From: Draconibacterium mangrovi
Lineage (GTDB): Bacteria; Bacteroidota; Bacteroidia; Bacteroidales; Prolixibacteraceae
Reading direction: 5' to 3'
Assembly (NCBI RefSeq): GCF_010586825.1
Contig: NZ_JAAAGB010000002.1
Coordinates: 124,001 to 188,000 of the forward strand
DNA length: 64,000 bases
Below are positions 1-8,950 of this stretch, one piece after another; within the stretch, counting starts at the first letter, position 1; each line of letters opens with the position of its first letter. Below the pieces are notes generated by a model, which ran no database searches, was not told the DNA's origin, and saw only the letters and a list, made by a program, of their open reading frames with translations. Position numbers and translations under genes: made by a program.

Positions 1-3000
1 AAAATTAATCCTGACCGGGAACAAGGGATTGTAGACTCGTACACAAACGGAGATTTTCAGCAGGGAACTTTAAACCTTGTTGGAAGCATTTCCGAAAGTT
101 TACCGGCTTCAATTGCAATGATTATTACCGGAGGTTCTACTCTCCCTACAATTTTAGGAAGTGCCGGTGTATTTGGTGCTGCAAAAGTTCAGGAGCTGGA
201 TGAAAACGCCCCGGAAATGGACTACGATAAACGGCGTATTATTGGTGTAGTGAACGGAACTTTGGAGGGAGTATTTGAAACGCTTCTTGGTTCCGGTGCT
301 GTTGGCCGGTCGTTGTCGGAAATTATTAAACAGAGCGGGAAGAAAGAGGCCAAAGAACAAATTAAGCGGTCTGTCTCCACCATGTTTTCGGACATGATCA
401 CTAAAAATCCGTGGTTGGCACCATTGGGCGAAGGGTTTGAGGAAGTGGGAACGCAGATTTCGCAAAATATGGTAGACAAATATTCCGGTTATCGCCCGGA
501 TATTTCCATAACGGAAGGAGTAGGTGATGCATTTGCTGCAGGTGTGACCATGGGGGCCGTACATGGTTCTGTTATTGGCTTAGCAAAGAAAGCTGTCGCC
601 AACAAACAACAATCAAATACGGAACAATTACCGGGGGAACCAGCCACCGGGACACCGGGACCAGTGAATCCGAACGGCACAATTACAACGGCCGAAATTG
701 AAGGGCAAAAGTACACCATCCTTAACCCGGAAGATTTGGGCCATAAGAAACCAGTCTTTGCCAAAAATGAGAAAGGCGAAAGGAAATTTTTCCAATGGAC
801 CAAAGTGAACAATGAGACAATTAGTACGGAACCCATTCGTCCCGAAATCAACAATGAAGGGAATGGTCCAGTATTGGGCATTTCGTCTCAAGATCCAGCG
901 ACTAGCGATCCGAACCCCAAGATTTCCCCAAGAAATCAGGAACCTTTCGAGCTTATTCGTTCTGAAACAAAAATAGAACCTGCTGAACAGCCAAAAGCAG
1001 ACGTTGAGAGCCCAAGCACAAACGAAGTCGATATGAATAGCCTTTCACCGGAAGAACGCTTTAAAACGCTTATAAAGGACGACGAGCAGATTGCAAAAGA
1101 AATGTTGCAGTTTGATATTGAAGAACTAAAAAAGGAACTGACGGAACTGCAAAAGCAGAATCCGGACAAGCCTTCTACTAAATTCGCCAGGTTAAAACGG
1201 TTGAAAGAGGTAAACAAGCAATTAAAAGAATTGCCAAAGCTTCTAAATTTGAAAGCTAAGGACTTCGAAACAAATGATGTACCTTTACAAAACGATGAAA
1301 ACAGACCGAGAAAAAGTGAAAGCCCGGATGTTGAAAATCTTCCGAACAATCGGGAAGGAAACCGGGGAAACCGAACTGGAAGTATCCAGGCGAATCAGGA
1401 ACAACGTGAGGCGGAAAACGCCTGGAATAAATTAATAAACGACGAATCCAAGAAATCATCAACATCCATTAACCAGGATGCTTATCACCCCGAGACAGTT
1501 TCTCTTATTGGCAAAATCAATGCAGATGAGGCTTTGGCCTCCAAACGGCTGAAGGAACTAAAGGAAGACGAAAAGCAAGCTATTGTCTTTGAACGAGATG
1601 AAATCAGAAAACAAATATCTGCATTCAAAGAAGGTGTACGTCTGGGACAAAAAGATACCAAAGAACGGATAAAAGCTATTCAATCGGCAATTATCCAGTA
1701 TGCACAGCGCAACATGCCTTACGACGAGGTGGGTAAACGCGATATGTTTGCAGTAATCAACAAAATACGCGATGCACAAACTCCGGGAACTATCGAGAAA
1801 GCTTTTGATAAGATCGATGAAATTACCAAAGAGAACGAATCGAATAAAAACATCCGGGCAGTTGAGCGATTGATTAAGTGGATGACCAACTTCCGTCAGA
1901 AAGGACAAAACAAAGAAGGTAAATTCACCTACGAAACCGTTAAGGAGTTCGAAAAATTCAAACGCATCCACAAAGAAGCTATTGCCATTGGAGCTGTTAA
2001 GAACAACAATCGATCAACAGCTAAACAAAAGGCCGAAGCCGACAAAGCACTGGAAGCGATGTGGCAGGAAATCGATCAGAAAGAAAATAAATCGCTGCTC
2101 GATATTACTACCATGAAACTGATCGAACTAAGGCGTAACGGACGTGCAGCAAGTAAAGAATTGATTCAGGCAATCCGCGAGGACCTGCAGGAAATTTACG
2201 ATGCTGCCAAAGATTCAAAAACCGCTGAAGATATTGAACGGGTTATTTACCGCAAAGAGGACCGCGACTTTGTAAAACAATTCCTCGACGGACAACCGAT
2301 ACAAGACCGCAAACGCCTCGAACGATGGATGGCCGGTATAAACGGATTTTTGGCTGACACGATGGGAAATTGGGAAACCATTCTTACCATGATGGGCGGT
2401 TATAAATTACGCGATAAGTTTTCACTCATCATTAACCAGGTTGAAAAAGAAGTAAACACTCAGGAAGCTTTCGATAAAGTAATGGAAACAGCCATGAACG
2501 GCTATAAGCTGAAAGACAAAAAAGCCCTTCAGCATAAGATCAATTCCATGAAGAAAAAGGAATATTCCATCGTGAAACCGATACGCGAAGGCGACCGGGG
2601 CGAAGGATCTGATATTCCGCTGTCGAAATTAATGCTCATCGATATTTACAACGCCATTCAAAACGAGGAAATCCGTGACGATATGTACCTGAGTTACGGC
2701 GATATTGTAACCAACCCGGACGATGGGCGACCAAACGAAATCCTCCAAAGAAGGATCGGGAAAGAACGTATCGATAAATTAATGGAGAACCTGGACGAAG
2801 GCGACATCATTTTTGCCAAAGCAATGCAACAATCCGCTGATAGTTATTACTCGAAGATTAACGATGTGTTTATCCGAACCTTTAACCGCGATCTTCCGAA
2901 ACGCGATAACTACTGGCCGTCGACTGCCGAATTCCACAACGAGAACGATGCGTTTAATCAAATGCTGAACGATTCGCTTCACCCATCGGCAACCAAAGAA

Positions 3001-4602
3001 CGTGCAACCCGTCGTACTCCGAAAATAACGGATGCTTTCGAAAAGTTTGCAAAACACATTAAAAACGCTGAGTGGTATGCAAACATGGCACTTCCGGTTA
3101 CTCGTTTAAATAACATCTTTAAAGATCCGAACGTTAAGGATCTCATCACCGAGCAGTACGGAGATAACTTTTACCGTTTAATAACCGAACACCTGCAGGA
3201 ACAGGGTTTATATCCAAAGTCGAAAGCAAGTAGCTTAAACATGGCCGAAAAAGGTGCTGACTGGTTGCTGAACAATTGGGTAGCTGCTTCCATTGGTTTA
3301 ACTCCTTCCGTTCCGGTAAAACAGTTGCTATCTGTAATTAACTATTCCGAAAATATGCCGGTAGGAACCTGGACTGCAGGTTTTATAAAAGCCATGGCAA
3401 ACCCGGCAAAAACATGGAAGGAAATGATGGAAATTCCTTACCTGAAAACACGTTTGGGAACCGGTTATTCCGAAGCCGTTCAACATGCACTGAACTCGAA
3501 CGAAGGTGTTAAACAAATAACAAGCATTCACCAGGCAATAAAAGAACTGGCAACAATCGGTACACGCTACGGCGATATTGCTGCTATTTCGTTTGGTGGA
3601 AAACCTTACCTCGATTACTTGCTTAGTACAGGAATGGACGAAAAAGAGGCTGTCGATAAATTCTTATTGGATACACTTCGAAGCCAACAAAGTCCGTTCT
3701 CCAGTACGTTGAGTAAATTCCAGAACAGAAAAACACCACTAACCAGGGCAGTATTTGCTTTCTCAAATACTCCTTCACAATACATGCGTAAAATGGTGGA
3801 AAGTGTTCATGCTTACAAAAAAGGCGATATAACGAAAGGACAACTCGCAAAGGTACTCACTATCTACGGAGTACTGAATAATGTCTCTTACGTTGTGGTA
3901 GGTGCCTTAATGGGAAGTTTACTATCGGGTAACGATTGGGACGAGGATTTAATGAAAAAACTGATCATCCAGACTTCAACTTCGGTAGTTGGTGGAATTC
4001 CGTTTGTTAAAGATGTTGTGGAGCTTCTTGCAAATACGGCAACCGATTCTTATGTGTTTGACGATATGAACCCGATTCTGGAAGGTCCGTCTGAAACCAT
4101 TAAGGCAATCAATAAAGCAGCTCGTACCGACGATCCGGAAAAAGCGAAGAAGCAAATGTGGATCGCTACCAAATACTTTATGCAGATGTTTGGAATCTCG
4201 GGCCGTAACCTCGAAAAGATTTTCAAAGCTACCGTTAAACGTGGTGATCTGAACGATAAGGTTAACGAACGAAAAGCCGATGAAAAACTAAAGGAACTGT
4301 CGACTCCGAAAACAAAGATCGATGCTGAACTGAAAGGCATGAGTAATTATTACTCGAAAACCCGGAAGAACAAGCCCGACTATAAAGTGGCCGAAACAGC
4401 ACACCAGTTGAAGTATGCGTATTCCGGTGCCAAAAGTAAAGCGACCCAACTGGAAGGCGAAGGCAAAAAAGCTCAGGCCGACCGTTTACGAGACTCAATA
4501 AAACAATCAAAAGTTGAACTAAGTCATTCCGACTACTCTTATGAAACTCTTAAAGAGGAGCTGGATTATGTAGAACGAATGACTGAACTACTCACAAAAT
4601 AG
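1..4602 (+). CDS. Giant phage internal/virion-type protein, 5' end outside window
   Basis: The frame is open from base 1 without a start codon, so the gene begins upstream; 1533 residues are visible. The visible N-terminus has small-residue hydrophobic helices around residues 20-60 (SISESLPASIAMIITGG) and 165-195. The middle third is a long Lys/Glu-rich, probably coiled-coil region. The C-terminal third (about residues 1090-1400) has further amphipathic or hydrophobic stretches such as VLTIYGVLNNVSYVVVGALM. This layout, huge, helical and with membrane-active ends, resembles internal/ejection proteins of podophages and large polyvalent phage proteins. The next gene is a small Ala/Gln-rich protein of the sort encoded beside such proteins. 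No catalytic motif was recognised. The virion assignment is by architecture and neighbour only. Confidence 0.6.
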   Translation, partial: KINPDREQGIVDSYTNGDFQQGTLNLVGSISESLPASIAMIITGGSTLPTILGSAGVFGAAKVQELDENAPEMDYDKRRIIGVVNGTLEGVFETLLGSGAVGRSLSEIIKQSGKKEAKEQIKRSVSTMFSDMITKNPWLAPLGEGFEEVGTQISQNMVDKYSGYRPDISITEGVGDAFAAGVTMGAVHGSVIGLAKKAVANKQQSNTEQLPGEPATGTPGPVNPNGTITTAEIEGQKYTILNPEDLGHKKPVFAKNEKGERKFFQWTKVNNETISTEPIRPEINNEGNGPVLGISSQDPATSDPNPKISPRNQEPFELIRSETKIEPAEQPKADVESPSTNEVDMNSLSPEERFKTLIKDDEQIAKEMLQFDIEELKKELTELQKQNPDKPSTKFARLKRLKEVNKQLKELPKLLNLKAKDFETNDVPLQNDENRPRKSESPDVENLPNNREGNRGNRTGSIQANQEQREAENAWNKLINDESKKSSTSINQDAYHPETVSLIGKINADEALASKRLKELKEDEKQAIVFERDEIRKQISAFKEGVRLGQKDTKERIKAIQSAIIQYAQRNMPYDEVGKRDMFAVINKIRDAQTPGTIEKAFDKIDEITKENESNKNIRAVERLIKWMTNFRQKGQNKEGKFTYETVKEFEKFKRIHKEAIAIGAVKNNNRSTAKQKAEADKALEAMWQEIDQKENKSLLDITTMKLIELRRNGRAASKELIQAIREDLQEIYDAAKDSKTAEDIERVIYRKEDRDFVKQFLDGQPIQDRKRLERWMAGINGFLADTMGNWETILTMMGGYKLRDKFSLIINQVEKEVNTQEAFDKVMETAMNGYKLKDKKALQHKINSMKKKEYSIVKPIREGDRGEGSDIPLSKLMLIDIYNAIQNEEIRDDMYLSYGDIVTNPDDGRPNEILQRRIGKERIDKLMENLDEGDIIFAKAMQQSADSYYSKINDVFIRTFNRDLPKRDNYWPSTAEFHNENDAFNQMLNDSLHPSATKERATRRTPKITDAFEKFAKHIKNAEWYANMALPVTRLNNIFKDPNVKDLITEQYGDNFYRLITEHLQEQGLYPKSKASSLNMAEKGADWLLNNWVAASIGLTPSVPVKQLLSVINYSENMPVGTWTAGFIKAMANPAKTWKEMMEIPYLKTRLGTGYSEAVQHALNSNEGVKQITSIHQAIKELATIGTRYGDIAAISFGGKPYLDYLLSTGMDEKEAVDKFLLDTLRSQQSPFSSTLSKFQNRKTPLTRAVFAFSNTPSQYMRKMVESVHAYKKGDITKGQLAKVLTIYGVLNNVSYVVVGALMGSLLSGNDWDEDLMKKLIIQTSTSVVGGIPFVKDVVELLANTATDSYVFDDMNPILEGPSETIKAINKAARTDDPEKAKKQMWIATKYFMQMFGISGRNLEKIFKATVKRGDLNDKVNERKADEKLKELSTPKTKIDAELKGMSNYYSKTRKNKPDYKVAETAHQLKYAYSGAKSKATQLEGEGKKAQADRLRDSIKQSKVELSHSDYSYETLKEELDYVERMTELLTK

Positions 4603-4626
4603 TATGAACATTAAAATTTTATTACA

Positions 4627-5190
4627 ATGAAAAAATTAAAATTTATCAGATTAATTGGTAGTGTGATAGCAAGTGTTTACGGTAGTGCTGACCCTAACCT
4701 TTTTGGTTCGAACAAACGCCGTAAAGAGAAATCAGGACTGGCGGGAGAATTCAAAGCTTTGTCGGGCAACACCCAGAATGAGATTGATACATTAAAAGCA
4801 TCGAATCCGTTTGATAGTGCCTCGGCAAAGTCTGTTATGAAAAGCGCTACCCGAAATGCAAGGCAATATCAAACCAGAGCTGCAAATATGATGGGAGCCA
4901 ACGCATCGGCCGAAGCTATTGTAGCATCGCAACAAGCCGCATCAGAAGGTATAGGAGCCGCTGCCGGAAGTATCGCTGCCGCATCAGAAGCTAATAAAAT
5001 TAACCAGGTGAATGCACTCCGGGGTTTACAACAAAACCAAATGGGAACTTACGGAGCAATTAAGGCCGATTCTATTAACGAACGAGGTTCCGGATGGAGT
5101 GATTTCTTTAATAGTATTGAATCAATTGGCCAGCTTGCTTCGGGCGTTGGGCAAGGGGCTGGTGCCTTAAAGACGGCAGGGTTAATTTAA
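4627..5190 (+). CDS. Small Ala/Gln/Ser-rich phage internal protein (putative)
   Basis: 187 residues starting 24 bp after the giant gene, so almost certainly in the same transcript. The N-terminus is MKKLKFIRLIGSVIASVYGS, a basic, weakly hydrophobic stretch. The centre is dominated by Ala, Ser, Gln and Asn (for example ANMMGANASAEAIVASQQAA), predicted as helix. The C-terminus has small-residue helices ending ASGVGQGAGALKTAGLI. Composition and position resemble the short internal virion proteins encoded next to large ejection proteins in podophages, but there is no diagnostic motif. A strong terminator follows 56 bp after the stop, marking the end of the late operon. Confidence 0.5.
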   Translation: MKKLKFIRLIGSVIASVYGSADPNLFGSNKRRKEKSGLAGEFKALSGNTQNEIDTLKASNPFDSASAKSVMKSATRNARQYQTRAANMMGANASAEAIVASQQAASEGIGAAAGSIAAASEANKINQVNALRGLQQNQMGTYGAIKADSINERGSGWSDFFNSIESIGQLASGVGQGAGALKTAGLI

Positions 5191-5245
5191 TCTTGAATAA
5201 CAATCGCCTTAGCGTTGGGGAACGCTCCGTAGTTTTTATAAATTG

Positions 5246-5278
5246 AGTGGTTTGGCTACGGCCGAATCACTTTTTTTT
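5246..5278 (+). terminator. Rho-independent terminator of the virion gene operon
   Basis: A 10-bp stem (5247-5256 with 5261-5270, two G-T pairs) closes a TACG loop and is followed by eight T. A second small hairpin, AGCGTT-GGGG-AACGCT, lies just upstream at 5211-5226. Together they form a tandem hairpin end for the transcript of the two virion-type genes. Confidence 0.8.
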
Positions 5279-5389
5279 ACAGATTTCGGAATTCTACAAG
5301 ATATACTTAGAATACACTTACAGATTAGGAAACTTTAATTATCAGGAATCCGATCTTTTTTGTATGGGTTTTTGTAATTTTGAGAGGAC

Positions 5390-5533
5390 ATGAAAACAGA
5401 TAAAAACAATAGGCACAATTCACAACCTTCATCCACGAACAAATCAGGGTTATCACAGAAAATGCAGCGTTTTTTTGAGAAAGTGAAAAAGATCAACCAG
5501 AACACAATCAACAATCTGCACAGACTAAATTAG
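5390..5533 (+). CDS. Small basic protein, 47 residues, unknown
   Basis: The ATG is preceded by a GAGAGG motif and, at 5375-5382, by TAATTTTG, which matches the Bacteroidota -7 box. Transcription would start at or next to the start codon, giving a leaderless or nearly leaderless message. The product is polar: an Asn/Ser/Gln-rich N-terminal third followed by a Lys-rich amphipathic helix (QKMQRFFEKVKKINQNTI). No family recognised. A minus-strand frame overlaps it from 5530 onward but looks non-coding. Likely a real phage-cargo small gene, but the support is modest. Confidence 0.4.
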   Translation: MKTDKNNRHNSQPSSTNKSGLSQKMQRFFEKVKKINQNTINNLHRLN

Positions 5534-5667
5534 GCAATTAATTTCCGTTCTGACCTATCACCAGCCAGTGCGAATTCACTGTGCTTTAATTTCCGAAAAT
5601 CCGAGATATAAATCACATAGTCATAGCCAGCGTATGTAAATACGGAATTAATCTGTAAATTTATGCA

Positions 5668-5817
5668 ATGGCCGACCAAGAAGAAATAAGAGAACGATTG
5701 AAAGCAACGATTCAAGGGGTCGTGGAAAAGAAGGCGGATGAAAGTGGGAAAACGAAACTGGACGTTCTCAAAGCAATCCGCAAGGGACAACGAATGAGAT
5801 TGCCGGGAGTGAATTAA
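5668..5817 (+). CDS. Small charged helical protein, 49 residues, unknown
   Basis: The reading frame MADQEEIRERLKATIQGVVE and onward is a well-formed, highly charged amphipathic helix ending in a basic tail (IRKGQRMRLPGVN). It ends 14 bp before the next gene (5832), so it may be co-transcribed with the zinc-finger/HTH gene. An alternative ATG five bases upstream runs into a stop after eight codons. No family recognised. The competing minus-strand frame over the same bases has a less protein-like composition. Confidence 0.4.
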   Translation: MADQEEIRERLKATIQGVVEKKADESGKTKLDVLKAIRKGQRMRLPGVN

Positions 5818-5831
5818 TTGTAAAGTCAAAA

Positions 5832-6179
5832 ATGAGAAAAGTAATTACATACCACTGTGATCATTGTAATGGTTTTTTGTCTTCTGAAAGTGAAATGAAA
5901 ATTCACGAGAAGGAATGTGAAGCACATAGAATAGTTCATGATTGGCTTGATATTAAAGAAATAGAAAAGAAAACCTGGTTGAATGAGAACGAAGCTGCTG
6001 TTTATACTGGTTTTGGAATTGGTATGTTAGACAAGCTGAGGTTTAAAGGAACACAGTTAGGGACTTTGCCGTATGTTCTAATAAGTGGTAAGTATGTTCG
6101 GTTTCGTCGTGTTGAAATAGATAAGTACCTTATGAAACATTCATGTACGCCTCAGTCTGGTGCTAAAATCAAATCATAA
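5832..6179 (+). CDS. Zinc-finger plus excisionase/MerR-like HTH protein
   Basis: 115 residues in two parts. Residues 9-29 form a compact C2HC finger (C9-x2-C12 then H25-x3-C29). Residues about 48-105 read like a helix-turn-helix_17/excisionase domain: WLNENEAAVYTGFGIGMLDK, then LRFKG, a central ISGKYVRFRR wing and a terminal EIDKYL helix. Such domains bind DNA in excisionases and in small element-encoded regulators. Position just beyond the virion operon and close to an XRE repressor suggests a role in element excision or regulation. The zinc-finger fusion is the unusual part. Partner integrase not visible. Confidence 0.7.
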   Translation: MRKVITYHCDHCNGFLSSESEMKIHEKECEAHRIVHDWLDIKEIEKKTWLNENEAAVYTGFGIGMLDKLRFKGTQLGTLPYVLISGKYVRFRRVEIDKYLMKHSCTPQSGAKIKS

Positions 6180-6333
6180 ATTTTACATTTCACCAGTAAG
6201 CAACAAATGGGAGTAAGCTAAATTTTTCAGAAGTCTCATCTCTGCGACTCAATTTGGAGTTGGTTTTAAATACTTGGGGTATTTGCTTAGTCATTATCTG
6301 TGAAGGAATTTAGATTCTTTAATGTGAGTCAAC

Positions 6334-6639
6334 TCATTCCACGAGTGTTATGAGATTTTCGAGGTCAGATTTTGACTGAATCCGATATATTTTGCTATCG
6401 TACTCGATAAATCCAGAAGGTTTTTTGTTTTCTTCATTGGTAAAAAGAGTGACAACTTCAATATCAATCGCATCTGCAATCAATAATAATGTGTTTAGAT
6501 TGGGAACTTGTTTCCCATTTAATATATTACTTATTGAAGGCCGTGATAATTTTTCTCCTCGATCCTCAATTGTTCTTTTTATCCGTTCAATTGAATAGCC
6601 CTTTTCTTTGATAGCAGTATTTAGCTTTTCTAACCACAT
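6334..6639 (-). CDS. XRE-family HTH repressor-like regulator
   Basis: 101 residues starting MWLEKLNTAIKEKGYSIERI. Residues about 5-62 form a Cro/CI-type helix-turn-helix with the recognition segment LSRPSISNILNGKQVPNLNT and a following LLLIADAIDIEVVTLF helix. The C-terminus is a short strand-rich tail (FIEYDSKIYRIQSKSDLENL). The frame is open as far as 6810, but the start at 6639 is chosen because an excellent promoter (-33 TTG, -7 TATCTTTG) sits at 6661-6691, about 22 bases upstream. Divergent from the gene at 6815, as expected of a lysogeny-type switch. Probably autoregulatory. Confidence 0.8.
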   Translation of the reverse strand: MWLEKLNTAIKEKGYSIERIKRTIEDRGEKLSRPSISNILNGKQVPNLNTLLLIADAIDIEVVTLFTNEENKKPSGFIEYDSKIYRIQSKSDLENLITLVE

Positions 6640-6660
6640 GTTATAAAGTTTTCTTGATGA

Positions 6661-6691
6661 CAAAGATAGCATTATAAGGTTTATTATACAA
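6661..6691 (-). promoter_or_regulatory. Promoter of the XRE regulator
   Basis: On the minus strand a -33 TTG (6689-6691) is followed after 20 bp by TATCTTTG (6661-6668), matching the TAnnTTTG consensus for the primary sigma factor of Bacteroidota. The predicted start site near 6654 gives a leader of about 15 bases to the ATG at 6639. Confidence 0.7.
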
Positions 6692-6718
6692 TAAATACTA
6701 TTTCTATAAAATAAAATA

Positions 6719-6738
6719 CACAAATTACGCATATTGTG
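6719..6738. promoter_or_regulatory. Candidate operator dyad between divergent genes
   Basis: CACAA at 6719-6723 and TTGTG at 6734-6738 form an inverted repeat with a 10-bp spacer, and a third TTGTG lies at 6757-6761. It is in the control region between the XRE gene and the divergent gene at 6815, where a repressor would be expected to bind. Binding is inferred only. Confidence 0.35.
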
Positions 6739-6814
6739 TAAAATAAAATATTTATATTGTGACAGTGATAGAAAGTTTACTTTATAAATAATTATTAACT
6801 TCAAAAACATTATT

Positions 6815-7099
6815 ATGGATCATAGAACGAATGTAGAACAGTTGATGGAAAAGGTTGATTTTGATTTGATCAAGGAGATTGTAAGGGAAGCGAAAATTCT
6901 ATTAAAGTCGGAAATAGTATTAGCCGTAAGTAATTTATTCAAGGATCGAGACAATGATCAGTACTCTATTGAAACTGTTGAAACTGTAAAGCGGTTACTC
7001 ACTATTCAACAAAACTGGAAAAATAATTTTGACTTTTCGCTAACAGATATGGCTTATAATCCTGCCATAATCAGAAAATTGGGATATTCTGATAATTAA
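6815..7099 (+). CDS. Unknown 94-residue protein, divergent from XRE regulator
   Basis: A soluble, acidic, mostly helical protein (VEQLMEKVDFDLIKEIVREA) without a recognised domain or membrane segment. It starts 175 bp from the divergent XRE start and is followed by a clear terminator at 7135-7167, so it forms a single-gene transcript. Its position opposite a CI-like repressor is where phages encode Cro-like or early regulators, but no DNA-binding motif is visible. Confidence 0.6.
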   Translation: MDHRTNVEQLMEKVDFDLIKEIVREAKILLKSEIVLAVSNLFKDRDNDQYSIETVETVKRLLTIQQNWKNNFDFSLTDMAYNPAIIRKLGYSDN

Positions 7100-7134
7100 A
7101 TTACAATTGGTTTTTAAAACGATATTTTGCCAAG

Positions 7135-7167
7135 AAATGCTTCTCTAATTAGAGGGGCATTTTTTAT
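7135..7167 (+). terminator. Rho-independent terminator
   Basis: A 12-bp stem (7135-7146 with 7151-7162, two G-T pairs) with an AATT loop runs into a T tract. It closes the transcript of the 94-residue gene. Confidence 0.85.
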
Positions 7168-7302
7168 TGTTGCTTCTATTTAGTACATTCGTTTCTGTCT
7201 TCCCAGGTTGCATGAAAATATTCTATTATAAATAATTGTGGTGTTTTTGTAGTCTGTCCACAGCATTAGTCTTGTTGGCTTATTAAAATATACATACTAA
7301 AT

Positions 7303-7815
7303 ATGGTTTTGATTAGTAGGTTTTTTTTGGGTGTGTCAGTAATTTTTGGAGTGCTATTTTTGTTATTCTATACTCAGTATAGAGGAAGCAAATCTGAAAA
7401 GGAAAGATTACGATCTGAATTTGATGTTGCTCATGAAGGTGAAATAAAGTCATGCTGGAATGAATATTATCGTATTGATCGAGATCGAAGATATGAAGAA
7501 ACGACAGATGAGTTTAGTTATGAATTACAGTCAATAGATATAGATTATAAAAAGAATACTGGAGTTATAACAACAAATGAATGGTCTGAAGAAAAGCGAA
7601 AATTAATTGATGAGAGTATTGAAATCAGTAAGGATCGGACCCAAAAGTGGCTGGATGCGGTAAGTGAAGTAAATTGGCCGGAATTTGAGATGCCTGAAGA
7701 TCTGCAGAAGGAAATGATCGCATCGAAAAAAGCCAAGGAGCTATCCTTTTGGTTAATGCTCATTGCATTTACGTTGTTTATATTTAGTCAATTAAAACAG
7801 AGGTATTGGCGATGA
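7303..7815 (+). CDS. Two-pass membrane protein, unknown
   Basis: 170 residues. An N-terminal hydrophobic helix at about residues 4-24 (ISRFFLGVSVIFGVLFLLFY) and a C-terminal helix at about 148-164 (LSFWLMLIAFTLFIFS) flank a charged soluble domain of some 120 residues rich in Glu, Lys and Arg. No family recognised. It stands alone, preceded by about 135 bp after the upstream terminator and followed by the 3' end of the IS110 element, which is inserted in convergent orientation just downstream. Confidence 0.6.
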   Translation: MVLISRFFLGVSVIFGVLFLLFYTQYRGSKSEKERLRSEFDVAHEGEIKSCWNEYYRIDRDRRYEETTDEFSYELQSIDIDYKKNTGVITTNEWSEEKRKLIDESIEISKDRTQKWLDAVSEVNWPEFEMPEDLQKEMIASKKAKELSFWLMLIAFTLFIFSQLKQRYWR

Positions 7816-7884
7816 TTTAATATTGGGAAATATTCATAGAGAAAGGTAACCTGGTAATGCCAGAGATGGAAGCTCTGACAAAAG

Positions 7885-8934
7885 TCAGGCAATTTTTTGT
7901 ACTTCTATTTTGTGTTCAGAATCCTTATGAGCAGAATATTCTGGTATTCCGTAAGTCTCAATATACGGAGTCCCTCTTTTTACAACGGCGAAAACCGTTG
8001 CTATCAGTTTATTTTTGATGTTATTCTTTATAATTGATGGATGTTTTCCTTCGGCTAAGCGCCTGTCATAATATGCCTTAAGTTCTTTGTTATACTGAAT
8101 GGCAGTAGCAACACAATTCCCAAGATGAGCTTTAATTCTAATATTTGCTAAGGTACTAACACGGTCTTTACTTTGAGAAGCGGAACCCGATCTTCTTGGA
8201 AACGGAGCGGTCCCACAGTAACAAGCAAATTTTCTTGGATTATCAAAAGCATTAAATGCTTCTGTAAAGGCAATGAAATAGATGGCAGTAACAGTACCTA
8301 TACCTTTAATACTGGTGATCAAATTGAAAAGATTAAATAAATATTTGTTTTTTGTAATAATGAGTAGCATCTCCTTATCAATCTTTGTTTTAATTGCATC
8401 AGTATATTCAATGCTCTTTTTATAAATAGGAGTTAAATTATTCAGGTTAAATTCCTCGATAAGAATTTCACAGACTTTTTTAGAACTTCTATAGGCTGCG
8501 AGATGCTTTGCAAATAGGTGCCGTAATGAAAGAAGCTTTTTTAATTTTATGATTTCCAAAGATGGTAATCTTGATGGAATAAGCTCTTTGATTCTGCGGT
8601 ATCCATAAAGAGCTATTCTTTTCGCGTCAATTTTATCATCTTTACCCCTGACTAAGCCCAGAGAACGTTTAATTTCAAGTCCAGGTACAATAGAATAGTT
8701 TATCTCGTTCTGATCAAAAAAACGACATATTGAGATTGAGTAGTAGCCGGTGTATTCTAATACATAGAGGATTTGAAACTGAGATAGTTTGGTTGTTGAA
8801 ATAACCCAGTCGATCAGTCTTTTAAAGCCAAATCTATTGTTAGAAACACAGATAGTATTTTGGTTAGTATAAATCGCAGCATCGATTTTATCTTTACTAA
8901 CATCAATTCCAACCGTTTCAATAAAATTTTCCAT
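7885..8934 (-). CDS. IS110-family DEDD transposase
   Basis: 349 residues, the full length for the family. The N-terminal RuvC-like DEDD domain starts with VGIDVSKDKIDA (Asp11), continues with LEYTGYY (Glu) and GKDDKIDAKRIALYGYR (Asp pair). The C-terminal transposase_20 domain shows SIKGIGTVTAIYFIAF and the Ser-containing segment CYCGTAPFPRRSGSASQSKD. All expected catalytic positions appear present, so the enzyme looks intact. In this family the recombinase uses a bridge RNA to pair donor and target DNA. The gene sits inside the AT-rich cargo between two orphan genes. Confidence 0.93.
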   Translation of the reverse strand: MENFIETVGIDVSKDKIDAAIYTNQNTICVSNNRFGFKRLIDWVISTTKLSQFQILYVLEYTGYYSISICRFFDQNEINYSIVPGLEIKRSLGLVRGKDDKIDAKRIALYGYRRIKELIPSRLPSLEIIKLKKLLSLRHLFAKHLAAYRSSKKVCEILIEEFNLNNLTPIYKKSIEYTDAIKTKIDKEMLLIITKNKYLFNLFNLITSIKGIGTVTAIYFIAFTEAFNAFDNPRKFACYCGTAPFPRRSGSASQSKDRVSTLANIRIKAHLGNCVATAIQYNKELKAYYDRRLAEGKHPSIIKNNIKNKLIATVFAVVKRGTPYIETYGIPEYSAHKDSEHKIEVQKIA

Positions 8935-8950
8935 ATCGTTAGATTATAAA

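Noticed and set aside
5530-5829. A 99-codon minus-strand frame
   Set aside because: It overlaps two small plus-strand genes with better protein-like composition and promoter signals, and has no recognisable domain.
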